Source: JASHVB01 sp049522565
Lineage (GTDB): Bacteria > Pseudomonadota > Alphaproteobacteria > Acetobacterales > Acetobacteraceae
Assembly: GCA_049522565.1 (NCBI GenBank)
Contig: JBEKNT010000389.1
Coordinates: 1 to 6,572, forward strand
Reading direction: 5' to 3'
Length of the DNA stretch: 6,572 nucleotides
Part shown: one piece after another, positions 1 through 5,576 of the stretch
Position numbering within the stretch: position 1 is the stretch's first letter
Layout: each line of letters begins with the position of its first letter
Position numbers and translations under genes: made by a program
The notes under the pieces: model-generated
The model's database searches: none
What the model was told of the DNA's origin: nothing
Seen by the model: the letters and a program-made list of their open reading frames with translations, nothing else

Positions 1-239
1 CATTGTTATGCCGACCTTTGGTCAAGTGCCCGAGGGCAGGCTCCGCTCGGCATCCATCTGTTGTCTCCCTTGCTGCGGCGGGACGTATCGGTGGCAAGCG
101 GCGATGACGGTAGCTCAGGCGGCCCATGCAGCCGATGGCAACAGGACAGCATCGGCCCAGCGGTGTCGCGGGGTGAATCCCAGGCCGGCGCCGCGGCGCA
201 TCGGGTAGAAAAATGCCACCTCTGAACACTGTCGCCACA
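1..239. other. Left-edge stretch without a supportable gene
   Basis: I see no convincing gene here. A 66-codon frame starting at position 8 has an Arg/Cys/Ala-rich composition typical of chance frames in GC-rich DNA and no Shine-Dalgarno site. A long minus-strand frame enters from the next gene (stop at 115-117); its last 35 or so codons look slightly more protein-like, so a decayed gene end cannot be excluded. No tRNA, repeat array or insertion-sequence end was recognised. Confidence 0.5.
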
Positions 240-268
240 TTGACGCGCGCGCTACGCACAACCATATT
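240..268 (+). promoter_or_regulatory. Putative sigma70-type promoter of the CheD-like gene
   Basis: TTGACG at 240-245 matches the -35 consensus in 5 of 6 bases. CATATT at 263-268 matches the -10 consensus in 4 of 6, and the spacer is 17 bases. Transcription would begin near 275, leaving a leader of about 20 bases before the ATG at 295. The region is AT-rich compared with its surroundings. This is a match by eye; no operator was recognised over it. Confidence 0.4.
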
Positions 269-294
269 TTCGAGAGTGTAATAAGGCAACGGCT

Positions 295-924
295 ATGGCT
301 GTGTTTCTCAATGAAGCCCAGGCCGGCTGTGACCAGGAGCTGATCGGCTTCCCGCATTTGCTGCTTTGCATGGGCGTGGTACTGCAGACCAAAGCGTGGC
401 TGTATGGCTATCACTTCGATGCCGCGGGTGATACGGGGGCTCATGCTGCGGGCTTCGCCACCTTCATCACCGATATGGGCGGCGATGTCGCCAATGGCGT
501 GCACCTTTATGGCTGCGCGAACTGGAGGAAGCGCTATCACGGCGGTGGTCGGCAGGCATGGAAGACCGACATGCAAAAGATCGCCAACGCGCTCGGCTAT
601 CATGGCCGGGTGAGTGGATTTGATACCTCGATCATCGGTCCGGAGCAGGGGACCTTTGTCGAGTACATTCCGGAATTTCGGCAGGAGCGCTGCCACATAT
701 TCTATAAACGCAATGAGAAGATGGACTTTACCGACGAGTTTGTGACGGGCCGGGCGATACCGGAGATGGCCAGCTTCAAACTGGATCACACTGGTCAGAC
801 GGTCCTGCCGAGGACAGGCAGTATCCAGCATACAATCAGTGCCGATATCCAGGTCACCCCATCCAACAAAGGCCGGCTCCACGAGCTGAACTACTTCCTG
901 AGGCTGGTGTCGTTCAACGTCTGA
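295..924 (+). CDS. Orphan CheD-like protein (possible glutamine deamidase fold), 209 aa
   Basis: I know no family name for this protein, but residues 20-138 line up by eye with chemotaxis deamidase CheD. C25 sits in a hydrophobic segment (LLLCMGVVLQ), like the CheD nucleophile in GSCVAVC. H40 (LYGYHF) follows 15 residues later, where Thermotoga CheD has its His 17 after the Cys. A helix (51-61) follows, then HLYGCANW (70-77) in the place of the GGASM strand-turn, a helix (89-101), and FVEY (121-124) matching SVEY near the CheD end. Residues 139-209 are an extension with no recognised domain. CheD deamidates or demethylates receptor glutamines; here no che or mcp gene is visible, so the substrate is unknown. 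The start is the first ATG after an in-frame stop at 241, with a weak AAGG 8 bases upstream. Sampled 60-base lines are about 47-57% G+C, against above 70% in dgdA, which suggests transfer. I am sure it is a gene, but only moderately sure of the fold. Confidence 0.75.
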   Translation: MAVFLNEAQAGCDQELIGFPHLLLCMGVVLQTKAWLYGYHFDAAGDTGAHAAGFATFITDMGGDVANGVHLYGCANWRKRYHGGGRQAWKTDMQKIANALGYHGRVSGFDTSIIGPEQGTFVEYIPEFRQERCHIFYKRNEKMDFTDEFVTGRAIPEMASFKLDHTGQTVLPRTGSIQHTISADIQVTPSNKGRLHELNYFLRLVSFNV

Positions 925-930
925 TGGCGC

Positions 931-2244
931 TCAGGCGGTTTGCCGGACGACCTCCCGCATCGCTGCGCTCAGCAGCTCCAGTCCCAGGTCGATTTCCTCT
1001 TCGGTCACCGTCAACGGCGGGGCGATGCGCATCACCCCGCCCGACGCCCCGGCGCGGACGATGTTCGCGCTCAACCCAAGTTCCAGCGCGCGATCCGTCA
1101 CTGCATCCGAAAGCTCGGCGGCAGAACGACACCGTCCGGCGTCTTCGTCGATGAACTCCAGCCCGAGCAGTAGCCCACGGCCGCGCACGTCGCCGATCCA
1201 GGCGTGCTGCGCCTGTAACGCGCGCAGGCCGTCCTTCAGCCGTTTTCCCATCGCCAACGCCCGTGCGGCCAAGCCGTCGCGCTGCACGATCTCCAGCACC
1301 TTCAGGCCGACCGAGGCCGGTAGCGGATCGTTCACGTGCGTCGTGTAGAACAGGAACCCGCGTTCATCGCACACGGCGCTGATCGCCTCGCTGGTCATCA
1401 CCGCGGACAGCGGCAGCCCGGCGCCCAGCGTCTTCGACAGCACCAGGATGTCGGGCACCACGCCGTCGCGTTCGAACGCGAACATCGTGCCGGTACGACC
1501 CAGCCCGGTCTGCGCCTCGTCGAGGATCAGCAACATGCCGCGCTCCGCGCATTTGCGCTGCAATGCGCGCAGGTAGCCCTCCGGCAATTCGATGATGCCG
1601 CCGCTCGACAGCACCGGCTCGGCGATGAAGGCGGCGAGGTTGCCGGTGCTCTGCCGGTCCACCAGCGCGAACGCATCGTCCAGTTCGGCCTGCCACGACA
1701 CACCGGGGAAGCGCGGGCGGAACGCATTCGGAGCCGGAATGGCGAAGGATCCGACCGCCGCCGGCCCATAGCCGCGCCGCCCCGCTTTATAGGTGGCCGA
1801 CGCGGCGCCGCCGGTCATGCCGTGCCACGACTGCGCGAACCCGACGACCTCCCAGCCGCCCGTCACCAGCTTGGCGATCTTGATCGCCGCCTCGTTCGCC
1901 TCGCCGCCGGTGGACAGCAACATGACGCGGGGCAGGGCAGGGGCCAGCGTGGCGAGGGCTTCGGCCAGGTCCACCACCGGCGCGCTGAGCATCGACGAGA
2001 ACAGATGGTCGAGCCGCCCCGCCGCGTCGCGCACCGTGGCGACGATCTCCGGATGGCAGTGGCCGAGGATGGCGCTCATCTGCCCGGAGGTGAAATCCAG
2101 CACGCGGCGGCCGTCGGCGTCATGGACGAAGCAGCCTTCGGCGCGCACCGGGACGAACGGCACGAAACTGCCGCCATAGTTCAGCATGTGCCGCCGCGCG
2201 CGCGACCAGAATTCGGTACCTGCTGATGCCACGATTGCGTCCAC
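931..2244 (-). CDS. dgdA: 2,2-dialkylglycine decarboxylase (PLP, class III aminotransferase fold)
   Basis: This cytosolic PLP enzyme decarboxylates 2,2-dialkylglycines such as 2-aminoisobutyrate (to acetone and CO2) and then transaminates pyruvate to L-alanine. The 437 residues align almost without gaps to the Burkholderia cepacia enzyme (433 aa). Visible elements: Q55 in FTSGQMS, W140 and M143 in SWHGMTG, S213/S214 in the SSGG motif, D242 and Q245 in LILDEAQTG, the Schiff-base lysine K271 in SKTLGAG, and the substrate-carboxylate R406 in MRIAPP. The structural K+ site is also kept (L81, S83, T302, V304, D306). I place the start at GTG 2244: AGGAG at 2252-2256 lies 7 bases upstream and the N-terminus then matches the family. 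An ATG at 2325 would add 27 Arg-rich residues. The usual LysR-like partner dgdR is not in the window. The gene is divergent from the small gene at 2496 and ends 6 bases from the stop of the convergent CheD-like gene. Confidence 0.93.
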   Translation of the reverse strand: MDAIVASAGTEFWSRARRHMLNYGGSFVPFVPVRAEGCFVHDADGRRVLDFTSGQMSAILGHCHPEIVATVRDAAGRLDHLFSSMLSAPVVDLAEALATLAPALPRVMLLSTGGEANEAAIKIAKLVTGGWEVVGFAQSWHGMTGGAASATYKAGRRGYGPAAVGSFAIPAPNAFRPRFPGVSWQAELDDAFALVDRQSTGNLAAFIAEPVLSSGGIIELPEGYLRALQRKCAERGMLLILDEAQTGLGRTGTMFAFERDGVVPDILVLSKTLGAGLPLSAVMTSEAISAVCDERGFLFYTTHVNDPLPASVGLKVLEIVQRDGLAARALAMGKRLKDGLRALQAQHAWIGDVRGRGLLLGLEFIDEDAGRCRSAAELSDAVTDRALELGLSANIVRAGASGGVMRIAPPLTVTEEEIDLGLELLSAAMREVVRQTA

Positions 2245-2251
2245 GCCGCTT

Positions 2252-2256
2252 CTCCT
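2252..2256 (-). promoter_or_regulatory. Shine-Dalgarno site that fixes the dgdA GTG start
   Basis: On the minus strand AGGAG stands 7 bases before GTG 2244. No comparable site precedes the in-frame ATG at 2325. This, with the homology boundary, decides the start. Confidence 0.75.
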
Positions 2257-2419
2257 GCTGTCCCGGCAGACCGGCCTACACCGCTCGCCGGCGCGCAGAT
2301 TGCGTCGCCGCGGCCGGCGCTTCAATGCCGCTCGATAGGTTCGAGCATCCGTCCATTGCGTCTTTTGGGCCGGCCAGGGGCTTGCCGCCGAAACCGCGCT
2401 GCGTACGGCCTTCTCCGTA

Positions 2420-2448
2420 TTGCCCGCCAGCCAGGCCAGCCTTATGAT
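2420..2448 (+). promoter_or_regulatory. Putative sigma70-type promoter of the small gene / UDG unit
   Basis: TTGCCC at 2420-2425 (4 of 6 to the -35 consensus) and TATGAT at 2443-2448 (5 of 6 to the -10 consensus) are separated by exactly 17 bases. The expected start of transcription is near 2455, just before the palindrome at 2460-2476 and about 40 bases before the ATG at 2496. By-eye match; no transcript evidence. Confidence 0.5.
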
Positions 2449-2459
2449 TCGCGCGGGTT

Positions 2460-2476
2460 TTGCGAATGATTCGCAA
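2460..2476 (+). promoter_or_regulatory. Palindromic operator, Fur-box-like (7-1-7 type)
   Basis: The sequence TTGCGAATGATTCGCAA is a perfect 8-bp inverted repeat around a single G at 2468. It fits the 7-1-7 architecture of Fur-family boxes (core GAAT-N-ATTC), in a GC-flanked version. It lies directly downstream of the predicted transcription start and just ahead of the Shine-Dalgarno site GAGGAG at 2479-2484, a classic repressor position. The palindrome is seen directly; the assignment to Fur rather than another dimeric repressor is inference. Confidence 0.6.
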
Positions 2477-2495
2477 CTGAGGAGCGTCCGCCAAG

Positions 2496-2735
2496 ATGGG
2501 CCAAGAGTTCAGCCGCATCGCTCGAAGCTGCGAACGGGCCGTGGTTACCGCCTATCGCGAACTGCGTCAGATCGGCTCTGACGACCTCGCCGCGTTCCAG
2601 GCCTGCACGTCGCTGTATCGCATCCACCATCCCGAGGCCTCGATCAACGAGGCGCGCCGGCTGGTCGCCGAATGGATCGACCATCACGTCGTCCGCGGCG
2701 AGGGGGGCCCGACCCCGGGCTGTGCCTGCGACTGA
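2496..2735 (+). CDS. Small uncharacterised protein, 79 aa
   Basis: I do not recognise the family. The protein is soluble-looking, with no signal peptide or membrane segment. It has three likely helices (about residues 3-24, 29-44 and 48-63), an acidic/basic amphipathic pattern and a loose tail ending CACD with cysteines at 76 and 78; the others are C12 and C37. It looks real because it has a Shine-Dalgarno site (GAGGAG, 2479-2484, an 11-base spacer that is somewhat long), a promoter and operator in front, and helix-like composition unlike the shadow frames. Its stop overlaps the first possible GTG of the uracil-DNA glycosylase by 14 bases, so the two are probably co-transcribed and perhaps translationally coupled. 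If the palindrome is a Fur box, the gene would be switched on when iron is scarce. Confidence 0.7.
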   Translation: MGQEFSRIARSCERAVVTAYRELRQIGSDDLAAFQACTSLYRIHHPEASINEARRLVAEWIDHHVVRGEGGPTPGCACD

Positions 2736-3462
2736 CACCGGCGCCCGACCACCGCCTCCCCGCCGTGACCGGCCTTGCCGTGACCGTCGCGTCCGCGACT
2801 GCCCCTGCTCCGACCGTGACGCCGTGACCGCAGCGACCAGCCCCGGCCGCGATTGTCCGCTCTGTCCGCGCCTGGTCGGCTATCGGGAGGCCAACCGCGG
2901 CGCCAATCCCGCATGGTTCAATGCGCCGGTGCCAAGTTTCGGCGCCACCGACGCAAGGCTGCTGATCGTCGGCCTGGCCCCCGGTGTCCGCGGCGCCAAC
3001 CGCACCGGCCGCCCCTTCACCGGCGACTTTGCCGGCACCCTGCTCTACCAGACGCTGCTGCGGTTCGGCCTCGCGCAGGGGGACTATCGGGCGGATCCGA
3101 CGGACGGGCTGACCCTGGTCAACTGCCGGGTGACCAACGCCGTGCGCTGCGTGCCACCCGCCAACCTGCCGAAGCCGCAGGAGATCGGCACCTGCAACCG
3201 CTTCCTCGCCGCCGAGATGGCCGCCATGCCGCGCCTGGCCTGCGTGCTGGCGCTGGGCGCGGTGGCGCACGCCGCGGTGTTGCGGGCCAGCGGCCTGCGC
3301 GCCAGCCACGCCCGCTTCCAGCACGGCGCAGTGCATAGGTTGCCGACCGACGTGTACCTGGCGGACAGCTATCACGTGTCACGGCTCAACACGAATACCG
3401 GCCGGCTGACGACCGCGATGTTCGAAGCCGTGGTGCGGGACGTGATGACTCATCTGGGGTGA
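2722..3462 (+). CDS. Family 5 (UDGb-type) uracil-DNA glycosylase with [4Fe-4S] cluster
   Basis: This base-excision repair enzyme removes uracil, and in this family often other deaminated bases, from DNA. From the GTG at 2722 it has 246 residues. Cluster cysteines are C45 and C48 (CPLC), C143 (VRCVPP) and C158 (GTC). Motif 1 is GLAPG (84-88), which lacks the acidic or amide residue of families 1 and 4, as is typical of UDGb. RTGRPFTGD (94-102) follows, and the C-terminal active-site motif is SYHVSRLNTNTGRLT (216-230) with H218 and N223. The start is uncertain. GTG 2722 overlaps the previous gene but adds about 34 low-complexity Arg/Pro/Asp residues. GTG 2824 gives 212 aa, nearer the roughly 219 aa of the Thermus UDGb, but has no clear Shine-Dalgarno site. 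Function is firm to the family level; I give no symbol because naming varies. Confidence 0.9.
   Translation: MPATDTGARPPPPRRDRPCRDRRVRDCPCSDRDAVTAATSPGRDCPLCPRLVGYREANRGANPAWFNAPVPSFGATDARLLIVGLAPGVRGANRTGRPFTGDFAGTLLYQTLLRFGLAQGDYRADPTDGLTLVNCRVTNAVRCVPPANLPKPQEIGTCNRFLAAEMAAMPRLACVLALGAVAHAAVLRASGLRASHARFQHGAVHRLPTDVYLADSYHVSRLNTNTGRLTTAMFEAVVRDVMTHLG
2762..2830 (+). repeat. Degenerate CCGTGACCG repeats at the UDG 5' end
   Basis: GCCGTGACCG occurs exactly at 2762-2771, 2777-2786 and 2821-2830, with a related CGACCGTGAC at 2811-2820. The repeats lie in the disputed N-terminal extension of the glycosylase, where they encode an Arg/Asp/Cys-rich stretch. They are too short and irregular to be a recognised element and may reflect slippage or local duplication. 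Confidence 0.5.
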
Positions 3463-3803
3463 GCGACACGGTTTCCGCCGCAGCTTTATAGATGTACCCA
3501 CTAGAACTGTTTTATTTAAAGCTATATTTGGTGTGCGCCTTGTTGCGCGAGGAAGTTGCGGGTGTAAAACAGCGACATGAGCAAAGGCGTGCCGCACGTC
3601 GCCGACGTCACCGAAGCCAGATCGCCGACGTGGATCTGGTCCGTGCCCCGGCTGCACCGCGACACGGTACTCGGAAAGATCTCCGCCCGTACCAAGGGCA
3701 TTCCGTCGCGCCGGCGCGTCACTGGCACCGCGCCGGTGTCAAGGCACTCGTTCAATCGACCGCCGCTATCAGCGGCCGGGTGAACCCATAACAGGGGACG
3801 CAC
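3463..3803. other. Intergenic stretch before nsrR: AT-rich patch and hairpins
   Basis: No gene is supported here, though several GC-rich frames stay open by chance. Positions 3483-3530 are sharply AT-rich and flanked by a 7-bp inverted repeat (AGCTTTA at 3482-3488, TAAAGCT at 3517-3523). A TATATT at 3523-3528 could be a -10 box but has no good -35. Nearer nsrR are hairpins at 3724-3740 (about 7 bp with one wobble pair) and 3762-3776 (GCCGCT, 3-base loop, AGCGGC). These may shape a long nsrR leader or be the remains of something lost. I saw no clear NsrR operator. Confidence 0.5.
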
Positions 3804-4259
3804 ATGCGGCTGACCGTGTTCACTGACTACACCTTGCGCACCCTGATCTATCTGGCGCTGCGGCCGGACAGGCTGGTCACCATCGCCGACATCGCCAGGT
3901 CGTATCAGATTTCCAACAACCACCTGATGAAAGTGGTGCATCAGCTTGCGCTGTCCGGCGAGGTGCTGACAGTGCGTGGCCAACGCGGCGGGTTGCGGCT
4001 GGCGCGTCCCGCGGAGGAGATCAACATCGGCGCCGTGGTGCGCCGCTCCGAGGCGGACCTGGAGGTGATGCCCTGCTTCGGCACGCAGGGCGATTGCGTG
4101 ATCAAGCCCGAATGCGTGCTGGCCGCCGCGGTGGATGAGGCGCTGCGCGCGTTCCTGGCGGCGCTCGACAGCTATACGCTGGCGGACCTGGTGCGACCGC
4201 GCGCGGGATTGGCGCGGCTGCTGCGGATCGACGAACCCGAGGAAGCGTCGGCCGCCTGA
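3804..4259 (+). CDS. nsrR: NsrR-type Rrf2 family regulator (nitric-oxide sensor)
   Basis: This cytoplasmic DNA-binding dimer represses NO-detoxification genes until NO damages its Fe-S cluster. The 151 residues align along their length with E. coli NsrR: MRLTVFTDY at the start, the winged-helix recognition segment around SNNHLMKVVHQL (37-48), the wing GQRGGLRLARPA (59-70), NIGAVVR (74-80) and SYTLADLV (123-130). Cluster ligands are C91, C98 and C104 (C-X6-C-X5-C), with D8 at the position of the fourth ligand known in Streptomyces NsrR. The start is supported by AGGGGA at 3793-3798, 5 bases upstream, and by the family N-terminus. It is convergent with cydABX, with 52 bases between the stops, so the two do not share a promoter; whether it regulates cyd cannot be seen because the cydA promoter lies outside the window. 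IscR is a less likely alternative. Confidence 0.88.
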   Translation: MRLTVFTDYTLRTLIYLALRPDRLVTIADIARSYQISNNHLMKVVHQLALSGEVLTVRGQRGGLRLARPAEEINIGAVVRRSEADLEVMPCFGTQGDCVIKPECVLAAAVDEALRAFLAALDSYTLADLVRPRAGLARLLRIDEPEEASAA

Positions 4260-4263
4260 GGCG

Positions 4264-4290
4264 CTCGGCCGGCGGCCCGGGCCGCACGTC
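4264..4290. terminator. GC-rich palindrome between convergent nsrR and cydX
   Basis: GCGGCCCGGGCCGC at 4272-4285 is a perfect 14-bp palindrome, and CGGCC (4266-4270) can also pair with GGCCG (4280-4284). It lies between two convergent stop codons, where a bidirectional terminator is expected. There is no T-tract on either side, so it is at best an atypical or Rho-assisted terminator. Confidence 0.35.
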
Positions 4291-4311
4291 AACCTTCCGG
4301 GCAGTTTCGTA

Positions 4312-4416
4312 TCAGTCCGGCAGGCCCTTGCCCGGCGCCAGTTCCAGCCACATCGCATTCAGCGCGGCGAACGCGGCAGCGAAGCTCAGTCCGAGAATCC
4401 ACGCGAAATACCACAT
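4312..4416 (-). CDS. cydX: Cytochrome bd oxidase small subunit CydX, 34 aa
   Basis: This single-span membrane peptide stabilises the haems of cytochrome bd by binding CydA. It begins MWYFAWILG exactly as E. coli CydX (37 aa), then has one hydrophobic helix to about residue 24 and a short charged/polar tail ending GLPD. ATG 4416 is preceded by GAGGAG (4424-4429) with a 7-base spacer; that site overlaps the TGA of cydB (4428-4430), so translation is probably coupled. It is the last gene of the cyd operon and is short enough to be missed by standard gene calling, because its frame runs on as an open frame through cydB. Confidence 0.92.
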   Translation of the reverse strand: MWYFAWILGLSFAAAFAALNAMWLELAPGKGLPD

Positions 4417-4427
4417 GCCACCACTCC

Positions 4428-5567
4428 TCAATACGTCATGTGCGGATCGGCTTCGATGTCCGCCGCGGTGACCGGGCCGCGCAGCACGCGGTAGACCCAG
4501 GCCGTGTAGGCGAGGACGATCGGCAGGAAGATCGCCGTTGCCACGGTCATCACCAGCAGCGTGGTGGCCGAGGACGACGCGTCCCACACCGTCAGGCTCG
4601 ATGTGGCATCGATCGAGGAGGGCAGCAGGAAGGGGAACAGGCTGACGCCGGCTGTGGCGATCACCCCCGCAATCGACAGGCCGCTGGCGACGAAGGCCAG
4701 CACGCGCAAGCGGCGGAGCGAGACGAGCAAGGCGGTGAGCAGGGCGGCCGCGATGCCAAGGATTGGCGCGGCCATGGTCCATGGTATCGCGGTGTAGTTG
4801 GCCATCAGCGCACCGGCCTGGTGGATCACGTGCTTGGTCAGCGGGTTGGATGGCGCATCCATGCCGGCGAAGGATTGCAGCACGTAGCCGTCCAGCGTCC
4901 TGGCCCAGACGCCGCCCAGGATGAACAGCACCGCCAGCACCAGCGCAGCGACGATCCCGGCGGTTTGGGCACGGCGGCGCATCACGCCCTCGGTCTTGCA
5001 GGCGAGCCAGGTGGCGCCGTGCATCGTCAGCATCGCGACGCTGACCAGGCCGCACAGCAGCGCGAACGGATTGAACAGCCCGAACAGGTTGCCGGTGTAG
5101 GTCATGCGCAACGTGTCGTCGAAGCGGAACGGCACGCCTTGCAGCGTGTTGCCGAACGCCACGCCGAACACCAGCGCCGGCACCAGCCCGCCGAGGAACA
5201 ACGCCGTGTCCCATGTGGTGCGCCAGCGCGTGCCCTCGAGCTTGCTGCGGTACTTGAATCCCACCGGCCGCAGGATCAACGCGCACAGCAGCAGCAGCAT
5301 GGCGAGATAGAAGCCGGAGAACGCGACGGCGTATAACGGCGGCCAGGCGGCGAAGATCGCCCCACCACCGAGAATGAGCCAGACCTGGTTGCCTTCCCAG
5401 ACCGGGCCGACGGTATTGATGACGACGCGCCGCTCCATGTCGGTGCGGCCGACGATCGGCAGCAGGATCGCCGTGCCCATGTCGAAGCCGTCCATCACGG
5501 CGATGCCGATCAGCAGCACGCCGAGCACCGCCCACCACAACAGCCGCAGGATTTCATATTCGGTCAT
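4428..5567 (-). CDS. cydB: Cytochrome bd ubiquinol oxidase subunit II
   Basis: CydB is the membrane subunit that pairs with CydA in the quinol oxidase reducing O2 to water. It is 379 residues, the same length as E. coli CydB, and starts MTEYEILRLLWW. Family landmarks: DGFDMG (26-31) with D29; GPVWEGNQVWL (54-64), where E58 replaces E. coli D58; FAAWP (72-76); FSGFY (83-87); RPVGFKYRSK (100-109), with K105 where E. coli has D105; then GVAFGNTLQGVPF. About nine hydrophobic spans are visible, the last near VLAYTAWVYRVL. AGGAG at 5574-5578 gives a 6-base spacer and overlaps the cydA TAG (5577-5579); the gap to cydA is 9 bases. Similarity to the E. coli-type protein is clear. The E58 form is shared with CioB-like relatives, but overall it is CydB. 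Confidence 0.95.
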   Translation of the reverse strand: MTEYEILRLLWWAVLGVLLIGIAVMDGFDMGTAILLPIVGRTDMERRVVINTVGPVWEGNQVWLILGGGAIFAAWPPLYAVAFSGFYLAMLLLLCALILRPVGFKYRSKLEGTRWRTTWDTALFLGGLVPALVFGVAFGNTLQGVPFRFDDTLRMTYTGNLFGLFNPFALLCGLVSVAMLTMHGATWLACKTEGVMRRRAQTAGIVAALVLAVLFILGGVWARTLDGYVLQSFAGMDAPSNPLTKHVIHQAGALMANYTAIPWTMAAPILGIAAALLTALLVSLRRLRVLAFVASGLSIAGVIATAGVSLFPFLLPSSIDATSSLTVWDASSSATTLLVMTVATAIFLPIVLAYTAWVYRVLRGPVTAADIEADPHMTY

Positions 5568-5576
5568 GGGGGGCTC

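Noticed and set aside
115..882. 255-codon minus-strand open frame opposite the CheD-like gene
   Set aside because: It is antisense to a frame with far better protein character, promoter and start, and it has no recognisable domain or Shine-Dalgarno site.
1336..2226. 296-codon plus-strand frame across dgdA
   Set aside because: Arg/His/Gln/Gly-rich shadow on the opposite strand of a firmly identified gene.
2644..3375. 243-codon minus-strand frame across the glycosylase
   Set aside because: Low-complexity Gly/Ala/Arg/Gln composition and antisense to the identified uracil-DNA glycosylase.
3577..3783. 68-codon plus-strand frame in the gap before nsrR
   Set aside because: The only purine-rich site is about 20 bases upstream, too far to act as a Shine-Dalgarno site, and the composition is Arg/Ser/Thr-rich without a domain. 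It is kept only as part of the unexplained gap.
3522..4358. 278-codon minus-strand frame over the nsrR region
   Set aside because: It runs antisense through all of nsrR and has chance-like composition. Its 3' part lies in the intergenic gap but shows no family match.
4440..5336. 298-codon plus-strand frame across cydB
   Set aside because: Gln/His/Arg/Gly-rich antisense shadow of cydB.
4417..5538. Long minus-strand frame that continues upstream from cydX through cydB
   Set aside because: Only its last 34 codons, beginning at ATG 4416, are the real CydX; the upstream part is an Arg-rich out-of-frame reading of cydB.
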